64,000 nucleotides of DNA, from positions 145,627,767 through 145,691,766 of the forward strand of contig CM030367.1 in the NCBI GenBank assembly GCA_017893485.1. Direction: 5' to 3'. The stretch comes from Hemerocallis citrina (lineage: Eukaryota; Streptophyta; Magnoliopsida; Asparagales; Asphodelaceae). The notes beneath the pieces are model-generated. The model saw only the letters and a program-made list of their open reading frames with translations. It was not told where the DNA came from and made no database searches. Shown in pieces: positions 22,431 to 33,490 of the stretch. The position numbers and the translations under genes were made by a program. Within the stretch, counting starts at the first letter, position 1. Each line of letters begins with the position of its first letter.

Positions 22431-23230
22431 CATTAAAGTTTAAGGTGCCCGCCTTCGGCAAATATCCCGAGCCTCGAGTCGTTGTTTGACCCTCCTCTCA
22501 CCTGCGAGCAACTCGGGGTTTGCAGCTTTCAAAAGCCAAAACCCCAAACTGTTCGAGGGTGGCAGGGGAGCCACCAACTAAAGGCTCTCTTCGATCCTCT
22601 GAGCCTCCAAATCAATTGGCCGACCCACCACTCACCAACGAACAACCCGGGTCTTACGGCCCTCAAGGCCAAAACTCCAAATTGTTCAAGGGTGATTGGT
22701 GCACCACCAATCCGGAGCCCTCAGACCAAAGTTCTAATTTTGGGGCGTCCGTCTTCGACAAGCACCCAAATCGAATGGCAGATCATCCAATCTCAATCCT
22801 GACCACCAACAAAGAGCGGAGGGGGTTTATATAGCCCCCTGAGAAGCGCAGTTATTGCATCTGGGAAGCCCAAACGGCAGAAGGCAAAACGTCCCTATTA
22901 ATGCATATAGGAAGGCAAAACGTCACCATTAATGCTCACCTAGAGGCGAAATGCCATAGATTATGCATCGCCTGCGCAAAGTCACTGTGTGGTTTTTTCG
23001 CCTCGGTGGCGACCCCTTTTTCAAGGCCGAGCCCGACAACAATCCCCACTCAATGGAATTATCAAGGTTAAAGAAGTCGGGAGTCTATTTTTATTATTAC
23101 TCATCGTGCGCCCATAACGGCGGCACGAATACAATGAAAATCTTACAACTCACTCGCACTCGGCTTAAAACTCAAAGTTGGCGCTTCCTTCGGGCTCCCT
23201 CTCTTGCTCGGCCGGCCTGACCGAGGAAGG
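22431..23230 (+). other. Non-coding spacer of element 2
   Basis: Lies between the 222-bp array and the end of the antisense ORF. It holds two diverged copies of a unit of about 130 bp (CCCCAAACTGTTCGAGGGTG near 22542 and CTCCAAATTGTTCAAGGGTG near 22674) and a short duplicated stretch GGCAAAACGTC near 22882/22913. No gene is seen. Confidence 0.6.
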
Positions 23231-26200
23231 CTACCCCGCCACCGAGCTTCCCGCATCATCAGGTTGGGGCCCCTCCAACAAAAAGGTCGGAGATGGTCCT
23301 AATACCGAATTGCTCGCCTTCTCGACCAAACCGGCGCCTAGCACCAGCTTCAACCTACGGATCTCCAACTCCTTCTCAACCATGGCCTCATGAAGAAAAG
23401 ACTCCGAAGCCGACCGCCCGCTAGAGGCATCCGAGATCGACCATTCCGTCTCGATTACCCACCAGTCCCGGTCGGCTATGGCTTTCCTCAGAAGAGCGAC
23501 CTCCAAGTCGAGCTCCCTAGACTTGTTCATGAAATAATTTACTGCGGCTTCTCGGTCCCGAGCCTATTTTCGTTGGCGAGCCAAAGCCACCTCCATGGCC
23601 TCCGGCCCAGCTCGGATCAAGGAGTCCTCGGAAGAAATAGGGTCGGCACCATGGACCCCATGCGTCTATCAAAAAGACGGGAAAACAACAAGTTACAAAA
23701 GAGACTAAAGAAGCACAAGTCATGGAGCATCGGCCAAAAAGTCATCTTTCATTAGTTTCAAAATTTTGGTGCTACAAAATGCGGTGGCCAGTCCGCGCGA
23801 GGCACTTACAAAAATCAAAAAAGGAAAAAAAAGGGAGACCTAAACTATGCTTGAGGGGGGGGGGCACCTCTTCTTCAGCCGGGTCACCCCCGACCTCCTC
23901 TTGGCGAGGATCCTCGATCTCCTCGCCGCCGTGTGTTATCGAATGCTCGGGCTGCCAATTGTAGGGGAGGTGGTCGACCCTCTTTTCTGGATAGATCAAC
24001 CGGAAGTGCTTCTTAGCCCTGTCATAGGCCTCGTCCTGCGCCATGATCAGAGCGTCCGCCATAGCGATCTCCGTCTCCTCCATGGCCTTTCGCACCTTCT
24101 CAGCTTCCACCCGGGCCTTCTCATGGAGGCGGTCCACGTCCTCCTTATGGTGCTCCATTATCGAGACCAACTGGGCCTCGTGGACGGCCTTCATGCTCCG
24201 AGCCTTCTTTAGCTCGTCTGTCTCCTTGTTCAGCTCGTGGAGGTACTTCTCCGCATTCCTCCTCTCGACAAGGATCTCCTTCTCCAAGCACTTCTGAAAG
24301 TGCTGCCCGTGAAGCATCGCCTGTCCGATGAAGGAAAGGTTAGAAAAAATTCTAGAATCTAAACTCAGTGCAAGAATACAACCACTCACCGAGAGCTACG
24401 CCTGAGACCATCGCATGAAGGCCATCTCAGACGTCTGCATCGCGAGTGCCATGCAATCTCGCTCGATGGCGATGTTCCTGACCACCTCAATGGACACAGG
24501 ACCTCCGAGCAAGGAGTCCCCTGCAAGAACTGACCAATCAGGGGCGTGCGGCCTAAGCCCCTGTTGTCCTACCATTTGCGTGGCTGTGGGCCGAGGTTGG
24601 GGAAGCCTCTGCTCCGGGACATCGGAGGTTTTCTTACTGCTCGAGCTTCCCCCTCCTCCTTAGATGCCCTCGACGTGTGGTGGTGCTTCTTGGATCTCTT
24701 CGGGGACGGCTCCACGGCCTCCAAAGTGGGTCCCTTGCTGGACCCCGTGCCCTGAGCAGCTGCCGCCGCATCCTGCTTCGCCTTCTTCTCCTTCTCTGTC
24801 CTCCTCTGGGTGGCAACCTCCAACAAGGCCCGCCTGCTGTCAAGCTGATTGACCGTCATCTTTGCAAAATAGAAGAAGAGAGGTTAACGTTAACACGAAG
24901 GCAGAAAGACAAAAAAAATCAGAACAAAAACATACTAGGGTCAGCTGGGCTCAGTCCGGCTCGAGCCAGATGCATCTCCGTCACCCGAGGCCACCCTATG
25001 CTATGCCCCCGATGATCTTGTCCACCTTCGCCCACTCTTTTTTCGTCAGCTCGCTACACTTCAGAGGCTTATGGTTCGGCTTGAAAAAGTTCCAAGCGGT
25101 GGGAATCCCCCAAGTCTTCTCGCTTTGGACTATAAGATACTTCTCTTTCCACCCTTTGATGGAGTCCGGATGGCCGTACATCACCTTCTTATGAGGCATA
25201 GGCGAGAAGTAGAAAATTCCCTCCGCATCGCCCAATGAGCTAATCCCCAAAATGGTGCGGAAGTACGTCAACCTCGGCCTGACCCCCTTCTCCTGGCACT
25301 TCAAAATGTAGCAGACCAGGTGCTTCCAAGAGTTGGGGCCATACTGCATCGAGATTAGCTTCGCCTAATTTATGACCCTCTTAATGAAGGGGTGCAGCGG
25401 CAGCCTGAGCCCCGAGATAAAAGCATCCTCCGGAAGAAAACGGTAACTAGGCGCGAAAGTAGTAGTTGGGCGAATGCCGGGGCTCGAAATCAGAAGCTCG
25501 AACTCTTTGGGTATGAAGTAGGCCACCCTCAAGGTGCAGATAGTTTGCCTTCAGGGTGCATTGAATGCCATCCATCCGAATCTTCACCCTACTTGCATCA
25601 CCCGACACGGAGGGAAGAGGGTTGAGATCCTTTACATCTTCAGGGTACATCCTAATCGACCCCGAATTCTTGAAGGTGACTGGGGCAAACTAGAATCCCG
25701 GTCTAGGAACATATTTGTCCGATGGAGGGGGGCTATCCGGAAGGCTCAACTTTCTCTTCCTCCTACGAGGACGAGGCTTCCTTTTAGGAAACGGTGTCGA
25801 CAGAGGTCGCAGAGGGGGGAGATCACCCTTGCCCTCGGCTACTTGTCCTATGGTGCCTTCCCCCGCACCTCCTCGAGTAGCGTCTTCCTCGGCACCCTGA
25901 TCGGGCTCCCCCTAATTCCCCTCTGAGTCTTCCTCATCCTCAACAGTGCCCTCCCCCTCATCATCCTGCTCCTCCTCGTCACCCTCCTCATCCTCAACAT
26001 CTCCTTCTCCCTCGGGATCATACTCTTCGTCGTCCTCCTCCTCCTCCTCGCCCTCATACACGGGCTCCTTCCCTGGCCTATGAGATCTCAAGGGCAACAC
26101 GACGAAGACCACATCAACCCTGCCATCCGACCCTGGATCTGACAGAACCTTCGTTTTTCACCCTATAGTCGCCCAAGGACCAAGACGTCTTTGGAAACTC

Positions 26201-26260
26201 CGCTTCCTTCTCGGAACGGCCTGACGAGCTGGCATCGGATCCGGATTGAGAGCGCGACAT
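23231..26260 (-). pseudogene. Antisense extra ORF (aORF) of element 2, broken multi-exon gene
   Basis: Reads opposite to gag-pol from an ATG at 26260 (MSRSQSGSDASSSGRSEKEAE) through an E/D-rich acidic tract (about 26080-25920), a basic stretch (KRKLSLPDS), a folded domain at about 25640-24996 with YGPNSWKHL, FYFSPMPHKK and KGWKEKYLIV that resembles the 'putative gypsy-type transposon' domain (Pfam PF04195), an Ala/Lys-rich exon (24859-24569), then coiled coil exons (24312-23830) and a last exon ending at 23231. An intron of about 70 bp with GTGAGT and a CAG acceptor is visible at about 24390-24316. Frameshifts and several stops inactivate this copy. The fold and order are shared with the aORFs of elements 1 and 3. 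Function unknown; nuclear or chromatin roles would be a guess. Confidence 0.7.
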
Positions 26261-26589
26261 TACGAGTCAGAAATACTAACCTGAAGTATCGTGCTTACGA
26301 AAAAATCACCAGAAAAAGGTCGTCGACGGCAAGTAAGAAACCCTGTCCTTGAAAGGTGGAAAATAAAAGAAACAAAATGAAAGAAAGAAAAGTGGGGAGG
26401 GGGGGGGGGAGGATTTGTAACGGAGAAAGAGACACCTGAATTTTAACGAAAAGATCTGGCCATTGGATCTTAATCATCAAGATCCAACGGCCGCTAAGAT
26501 CTAAAGTCGCTTCGATTCTTGCGCACGTGACGTCAGCAATCAACACAAAATTAACCCAATGCCCCCAGGCTTTTCCAACAAGCCGGCTG

Positions 26590-27510
26590 TTCCCACAAGT
26601 TCAGGAGGCTCGGATCTCGGATCGCACCGCAAGCCCCAAAAACCTCCACTATTTCACAGGAGACTCGGAGCTCGGATGGCACCGCAAGCCCCAAAGTCCT
26701 CCATCTTTACAGGAGGCTCGGAGCTCGGACGGCACCGCGAGTCCCAAAGCCCTCTATTTTTACAGGAGGCTCGAAGCTCGGATGTCACCACGAGCCACAG
26801 AAGTTTCTATACCCCAAGCATTAAATGAAATGAAATTATTAGATTCCATTCGGCCGCCATTACCAATGTACCGTCCCACCGACGACAAACCACTCAAGCT
26901 CCAACAAGTTCAGGAGACTCAGAGCTCGGATCGCACCGCGAGCCCCAAAATCCTCCTCTATTTCATAGGAGGCTCGGAACTCGGATGGCACCGCGAGCCC
27001 CAAAATCTTCCTCTATTCACCAGAGGATCAGAGCTCGGATGGCACCGCGAGCCCCAAGATCCTCCTCTATTTCATAGGAGGCTCGGAGCTCGGATGACAC
27101 CGCGAGCCCCAAGATCCTCCTCTATTCACCAGAGGCTCGGAGCTCGGATGGCACCGCGAGTCCGAAGACCATCCTCTATTTACAGTTGGCTCGGAGCTCG
27201 GATGGCACCGCGATCCCCAAGATCCTCCTCTATTCACCAGAGGCTCAGAGCTCGATGGCACCGTGAGCTCCAAAATCCTTTTTTATTCACCGGGAGGCTC
27301 GGAGCTAGGATGGAACCGCAAGCCCCAAAATCTTCCTCTATTCACCAGAGGCTCGGAGCTCGGATGACACTGCGAGTCCCAAAATCCTCCTCTGTTCAAC
27401 TGGAGGCTCGGAGCTCGGATAGCACCGCGAGCCCCAAAATCCTCCTCTCTTCTACAAGAGACTCGGAGCTCGGATGGCACCGCGATCCCCAAAATCCTCC
27501 TCTATCCAAC
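26590..27510 (+). repeat. 52-60-bp tandem repeat array, element 2
   Basis: About 15 copies of a unit containing AGGCTCGGAGCTCGGATGGC, ACCGCGAGCCCCAAAATCCT and CCTCTATTCACC, at a variable 51-60-bp spacing, interrupted by a non-repeat insert at about 26815-26900. The unit is related to the dimeric 110-bp array of element 3 at 57835-59765. Confidence 0.9.
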
Positions 27511-27900
27511 TAGTGAGGGGCTCGTCCACCGACCTCAATGCTCGGCTAAGCGACCCCCTACTCGGCAGATCTCAATGTCTCCTTACTTTTCCAACAAGTG
27601 AGGGGCTCGTCCACCGACGCTCGACGCTCGGCTAAGCGACCCCCTACTCGGCAGATCTCGACGTCCCCTTGCTTCTCCAACAAGTGAGGGGCTCGTCCAC
27701 CGATCCTTGACGCTCGGCTAAGCGACCCCCTACTCGGCAGATCTCGATGACCCCTTGCTTTTCCAACAAGTGAGGGGCTCGTCCACCGACCCTCGACGCT
27801 CGGCTGAACGAGCCCCTACTCGACAGATCTCGACGCCCCCTCGCTTTTCCAACAAACGAGGGGCTCGTCCACTGACCCTCGACGCTCGGTAAAGCGAGAT
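27511..27900 (+). repeat. About 85-bp tandem repeat array, element 2
   Basis: Between four and five copies containing GAGGGGCTCGTCCACCGAC, GCTCGGCTAAGCGACCCCCT and CTCGGCAGATCTCGA. A related array occupies 59766-60140 in element 3, at the same place in the element. Confidence 0.9.
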
Positions 27901-28084
27901 CCGACTCTTCTACGCCCAGCACTCCGCACGACTCTAATAGGGGATCCCTTCACCCTACCCCCTGGCCTCTTCTGGAAGATACAGACCCTATTCCTCGCCA
28001 TACACACCACCCCGCTCTTCCTACAAAGGAAAAGGACCACTCCTACACGGCTGTGTCACCCAGCTCTCCAGGAGTGGGGGCTCC

Positions 28085-28101
28085 TGATATGGGTCAGATG
28101 A
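28085..28101 (+). repeat. First 17 bp of the 3' LTR of element 2 (truncated)
   Basis: TGATATGGGTCAGATGA matches the LTR start of element 3 at 49157 and 60431 and follows the same G-rich polypurine tract. The match stops at 28101, in a 14-bp direct repeat (GGTCAGATGATAAC at 28092 and 28108). Confidence 0.75.
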
Positions 28102-28852
28102 TAACGTGGTCAGATGATAACATTGTTCTTTCTTCTTCCTTCCTACCGGCTAATAACGTGGGCAAAAAAGAAAAATGTTTATTGCTAGAAAGGGATTAGG
28201 GAACAACGACTACTAGAGAATATTTATTTAGTTATAATAAATAAATAAATAAATAACTAGAGAATATGGACATTTGTTCAATTCTAGCTCACTGCCTTCA
28301 TTATTGGGAAGCTTAGAAATTGAGGAGGAAACCCTGGTTAAGATTGTGATTAATAAGTCTATTTTCCTAATCACATAAATAGTTTCATGATCAAAAAACA
28401 ATGGTAGTATACAAATTAGGAAATAATGATGTTAAATATTTGTAAATCAAAAGTCCACGCTAATTTACTTGTAGAAAAATAAGATAGGAGCTAGTTTAGT
28501 GTAATGTGGTTTTATTGTGTGTGTGTGTAATGTTTATTACTACCACCTCTCATTTTAGGTGGATATATAAGCTCATGGAGTGATGAGTCAAGTCTTACGC
28601 CATTTTCGAGAGGGTGTTTCCTTTCACCTTGTTCACAGTCGAGACACGAGAATCGATTCTAGTTCTTTTAGTGTAAGCGACAATTGGGAGATAGGATGGA
28701 GAGCATATGAAATCAATTATCAAATTCTTATGGAATTTATGTGCATATGTATAGTTTTACAGTAGAATATATAGGTATACAGTAGAAAAAGAAATGAAAA
28801 GAAAATATATTTGCTGTTACACAAATGAACCGGCAAACTTAAATGACGGTCA
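28102..28852. other. AT-rich host spacer downstream of the pectin methylesterase gene
   Basis: No supported gene. It contains a short (AAAT)n run near 28229-28254 and a (GT)n run near 28518. The right part is the likely 3' untranslated region of the minus-strand gene; no exact AATAAA was seen on that strand. Confidence 0.6.
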
Positions 28853-31001
28853 CTAAATCAATCCGCTTGAATAAGGAACACCAGTCTGAGGCAACCAGTT
28901 AGCACCATTCAAGAAGTTACCCACCGTGAAATTAATTGCATCGATTCTGTTCATCACATGGTAACCCGGCCAGGTAACCCGTTTACTTGTGCCTGAACCC
29001 GGACCGGTATTCGTGTACTCACCATAATACAATGTACTCAATGCAAAATCGCCACTCCATGCTAACCACCCCGCTGGGTCAATTAAAGAACCCAAATATG
29101 ACTGCATGATCACTGTCCTCGAATATTGCTTCCAGGGACGTCCGAGATATGTCTTCGTCGACCCTCCGTTCGCCACCAGGTCAGCAGAGGCAGTTATCGT
29201 GCAGTTCAGGACTGAGGTGCCCGTGTTCTGATTCGGGTCAGTTCGGCCTTGGGCGGTGATGGTGTTCTGTTGGCCCGACATAGGGGCCCGAGGATAGATG
29301 TTGCAGTTCTGAAAGACAACAGCTGCATTACCAAAGATAAAATCAACTGTACCATAAATATCGCACTCACGATAGAACTGGCGAAGCGAGTGGGTGTAGA
29401 GGGTATCTTGGTAGCCTTCGAAACTGCAACTGTAGAAGGTGGAGAGATCAGCACCATTACGAACTGCGACAGCTTGGTGCTTGATTGCACCGGCGGTGTT
29501 TCGGAATGTCATGTTCACAGCTACAAATCCTTGAGCTACCACAGCTGTACCAAATTCCAAACTTTCTGATATTAGTCATTATTTTCTATACTTGTTAATT
29601 TTATTACTTTTTTAAGCTAATTACTATCTACATATTTATAATTACATGCATCTAACAGTGTCATGACAATCATGACAATTATTAGAAGATTAATTCTGTC
29701 CCCAAGTTTGTGATCAACATTTATTTAATTTACTCTATTGAGCTGAGCATATATACATTTCCGTTAAAAAAATTGTTCTTATATCAAAAAAATAAAATAA
29801 AAAAGAAAGCAATTTGAACAAATGAGGATTAGAGTGTACGTAAAAGGTAAACACGAATTTCAGTCAAATCAGCGACAAAATAATTATTATTATTATTAAA
29901 AAAAGAAGTTAAATTTTTAAAAGTTAGGTAAATAAGTAATTTTACTCCGACTTAGTACGCACCAAAGGTAGCAGAGTTGAAGGTAGTCCATCCGTCAACA
30001 TTGTTGTGACTCCCAGTCACAACGGTTTGATTGATTCCATCTCCGATCATCATCACATACTTCTTAGTTTTTGGAATTGACACATACTCTTGATAAACCC
30101 CTCCACTCACAAATATCAAGTAGTATCCCTTGCTCCCATCTGTATTGTTGGGAGCTGAGTTCACTGCATCAGTAATTGTGCTAAAATTACCCGACCCATC
30201 TTTACTCACCACCACCGTATTACTCACCAACACTGCATCTGTAGATGACTGCATCAGCCTCCTCCCAGTCCTCTCCTCGTATATTTCTCGATCTTTCTCA
30301 TCCTTCATTATTAAAGGAAGTCCATCACCACCGCTAATCTCGACTTCATGGAACATCATTAACCTCCTAGAGTTTATCTTTTGATGCTGTTTTCGCGGTC
30401 CTCCCGGAAACCTAGGAGTCTTCGAAGGCATCGAGCCCCCATTAGCTATGGGCTTTCTGTCAGGGTTAATCCAAGCATTCTTGAAGAAAGCTAAGGAAAC
30501 ACTACCAAGCTTCAAGCCATGGGATAATTCGGATGTTAAGTTGTTAGCAATATTGACTGTGTTTAGGCCTTCTAGACATGTATCTTCGTTGGTGAGTGTG
30601 GCAGAGAGGAGAGATTGGAGAGTGTCGAATTGTGGATCAGACAGTTGAGTAGTGGCAGTAGAATTGACGGTAGGAATTACAGATGAAAGGTAGTCCAGGT
30701 TTAGGTTTAGTAGGATTTGGCAATCATGGAGGGCCATTACGGAGGGGTTAAGGGTGATGTGTTTGTTGACTGACTCAACCAGTTGGTAAGTGTGTTCTAG
30801 GGTTTTGGAGAGAGAAAATCGAGTGTAGGTGGAGAAGTTTTGGGAGGCACGAGGAGGGAGGACGGAGGTGCAGAAGGCGGGGTCAGGGGTGTAAGTGCAT
30901 GCTTTGTTGGGGTTCATCGGTGTTGATGGGGGAATGAAAGCGAGGGAGTGGAAGAAGAGGAGAGAAGAGAAGAGGAAGAAGAAGAAGGAAGTGCTTGTCA
31001 T
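28853..31001 (-). CDS. Pectinesterase/pectinesterase-inhibitor preproprotein (PME)
   Basis: Two exons, 31001-29963 and 29544-28853, separated by a 418-bp GT-AG intron, give 576 residues. The enzyme removes methyl esters from cell-wall homogalacturonan. A hydrophobic signal peptide (about 1-22) is followed by a PMEI-type pro-region with four Cys (35, 44, 93, 142), two dibasic processing motifs (RRLM at 212-215 and 247-250), and the catalytic domain with GVYQEY (301-306), Q370, GYQDTLY (D393), GTVDFIFGNA (D414) and YLGRPW (R482, W484). All catalytic residues are present and the length is normal for type-I plant PMEs; the sequence resembles the Arabidopsis PME7/20/41 group. The intron position between TFNSATF and VVAQGF is the usual one. 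No break is seen; it looks functional and would act in the apoplast after Golgi processing. Confidence 0.96.
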
Positions 31002-31062
31002 ATTTTTGTATTAGGGTTTTGAGCTATGTTTTGGATGATGGAAATAGTTCGAGTTGATGAGG

Positions 31063-31071
31063 CTTTTATAG
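31063..31071 (-). promoter_or_regulatory. TATA box of the PME gene
   Basis: CTATAAAAG on the minus strand, about 65 bp upstream of the ATG at 31001, with CCATCATCC-type pyrimidine-rich DNA in between where transcription would start. Confidence 0.7.
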
Positions 31072-31319
31072 AGGTGTCTAGGGTTTGGGGATATTTGTCA
31101 ATATTTGAAAGTCAATGGAAATATCAGTTTATTGGTTAAATAATGATTAGAGAGTTAGATATCTATGTTCCTAATCAAGGATAACAAGTATACGTGGAAG
31201 TAGATGCGTTAACGTCATACGTCCGACAGTGGTTGAAGTTATTATTTTATTTTTATTTTTATTTTTATTTTTTTGATATGTCAAAGATTAATCAAAAGAT
31301 TTTTAATTTTGTAGTTATA

Positions 31320-31863
31320 CTAGATTTGTCCGTAGGCACGTGCCTACGGCACGTCTTCAGAACAATACACCTTATAAAAGTGTTGTAAACAGTAAAACAA
31401 TAATTATGTAGGTCAAATTTGTATAGTAAAACAATAATTAGTTGTAAATAAAAGCCCATGTTTCCATTAGTATATGTTGAAAAATAATTATAAATGGAGG
31501 TGTAAAATTCAACTTCTTAAAACTTTGAGTGTGGAAAATGATGAAATTTAACTGTTGATGTGATATTTGTCATTTTCAATGTAACATGAGTAATAAAAAA
31601 ATGCATAAAAAATCTAAAAATTTACAAACGTAAAATCTGAAAATATAAATTTCTGAGTAAATAGAGAGAGAATGAAAGAGAGAGAGAGAGAAAGAGAAAT
31701 AAATAAATAAATAAAGGAGTTGTTATGGAGGGATTTAAATTTGAGTTTTGGGGAAAACTTTTGGGTGGGAAAATATGTTTTGTTAGGTTAGATCTGGACC
31801 ATTGATTTCAACCCTATTGAATGGGAGCCACTTGATAGCTTTCTTTGTGTTTTATTATATAGA
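31320..31863 (-). mobile_element. Non-autonomous Helitron (544 bp)
   Basis: On the minus strand the element starts TCTATATAATAAAAC at 31863 and ends with a perfect 20-bp palindrome (CCGTAGGCACGTGCCTACGG, 31330-31349), six bases, then CTAG at 31320. The flanks are A before and T after, the AT target typical of Helitrons, and no duplication is seen. It has no coding capacity; inside is a GA-rich/AAAT-rich low-complexity tract near 31670-31715. It lies about 320 bp upstream of the PME start codon. Confidence 0.85.
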
Positions 31864-32008
31864 TATGCTTGGAAATTAACTATCGGTCTCAAATTAATTG
31901 ATCCAAAGGCTAATTAATTGCAATCTGCCCATCTGAATTGTTATAAATAATTCTGAGAGATTGTGACAAAATTAGATTAAATGTAAATGTAAGTTGATAT
32001 GTGACAAG

Positions 32009-32397
32009 TAGGGCCGGCCCCACCCTTAAGGCGGGTAAGGCGGCCGCCTTAGGCCCTCGATTTTTTTTGCGATTTTTGGGGCCCCCAAATTTGTAATTCC
32101 GTTGTAAATATAGACACGTATTTTGCGCGTAAAAGAAAATTACTGTTATTTTGGGGCCCCAAAAATAATTATTTGAGCCTTTAAAATTTTTTTAAAAACT
32201 ATTTGGGTTTAGGCTTGAAGACTTGAATTGAATTTGATACTTTAAATTTGGGTAATTTAAAACAAATTTATATATTGTGCATATTTTGTTTTCAACAATG
32301 TACAAATTTTTTATATACATATTTTTTTTAAAGGTGTACGGGGGGCCCCATTTTGGGAGTTCGCCTCGGGCCTCTCGAGAACTCAGGGCCGACCCTA
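32009..32397. mobile_element. hAT-type MITE (389 bp)
   Basis: Ends TAGGGCCGGCCCC and (reverse complement) TAGGGTCGGCCCTG form the terminal inverted repeats. The 8-bp flanks GTGACAAG (32001-32008) and GTGGCAAG (32398-32405) differ at one base, as expected for a hAT target-site duplication. Interior is AT-rich with GGGGCCCC blocks and no transposase. Confidence 0.85.
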
Positions 32398-32405
32398 GTG
32401 GCAAG

Positions 32406-32660
32406 TGAAAATACAAATAAGCGGGCCACAACTTAACTACTTAATAATGGTAAAAATCCTAACAAATCAGGGATGTACGATTCCAGCACATATCTCAAAG
32501 TTTCTACATGCAGATTAATCATAACTGGCGTCTTTAACTGGCTCGGGCATTTTTCAGACTCCTCTACAAGACATGAGCTTCTTTTACGACCCTAAAAAGT
32601 GACAAATTAGGTCCACTAAGAGAGACCCAGTCCTTTAAGGCTGTTAGTCAAATCTCTTAT
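32406..32660. other. Unassigned spacer left of the CACTA element
   Basis: No gene is seen. The last part may belong to the start of the 5' LTR of element 4, because the CACTA flanks read as continuous sequence after removing the insert, but no matching LTR start was found at the 3' LTR. Confidence 0.4.
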
Positions 32661-33490
32661 CACTAGTAGAAAATACTACAGTCGCAATAGAAATTTCCCT
32701 TGTAGAAGAGTACAATTCCATGGTTAGTGTACATTTGTAAGGGATTTTTCTTCATTCCCTTGTAATTGTGCTGTTGCGAAATCTCTCCTGGTTAATGTAC
32801 ACATTCGCAACGGAATTTTAACTATCCCTTGCGAATATTAGCCACAATAGAATATCTGCAATGGAAGTTGTACCTTGCTATCTCCATATACAAGAGAATA
32901 TTTACAACAAATTCGTCTCTTGCAAGTGTGTTTTAAAAGGGATTTTTTCCGTTGCTAATGAACTATTGCTACAGAGATCTGCAAGATACTGATTCCCTTG
33001 CAATTGCTATATCGCGAATGCAATTGCACACATTTTTTCTTCATTACTGATTATATTTGAATGGCTTAACCAAATTTACAAATTAAAATAATGTATTTTG
33101 ACAATGAAGAACATATAATTATTTCACATATTGATTCACACAATTATATAAAGAAAACACAATAATGCAAAATAAATTTGAATATTATATAATTCAGAAC
33201 CTTCTCATTACAAAATTTTTTGTTTGTTTCATAGTGCCAAAACAACAATACATTCTAGAAGAAAAGATAAGTTGTGAAACTCCAAGAAACAAAATTAAAT
33301 GTTTTCAAAATAACTTTTAATCCGCTACTGCTTCCATGTATCCCCAACTTCACTTTTCACGTAAGGTCTTCTACATGTTCCTCATTACCCACTGTCTCAT
33401 AGTCATCGCCACTACATATAGAGCACATGAAAAAGAAACAATACAAAATTAGAACTCGTTATTTATTCAATATATATAGATAATAATATA

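Larger units (their letters stand above)
16140..28101 (+). mobile_element. Tat/Retand Ty3/gypsy element 2 (5' part missing)
   Basis: Plus-strand relative of element 1: gag remnant, pol, two blocks of tandem repeats, the antisense aORF, two further repeat blocks, a polypurine tract (28070-28084) and the first 17 bp of the 3' LTR. The left edge is the Tekay LTR end at 16139; the first bases of element 2 are in mid gag, so the 5' LTR and gag start lie beyond the nested insertions to the left. gag and pol carry many stops and frameshifts. Confidence 0.88.

Noticed and set aside
32642..32660. TGTTAGTCAAATC as the start of the element 4 5' LTR with the CACTA inside it
   Set aside because: It would fit the TG start and the TAT duplication, but the U3 of the 3' LTR does not match it, so it was not used as a boundary.
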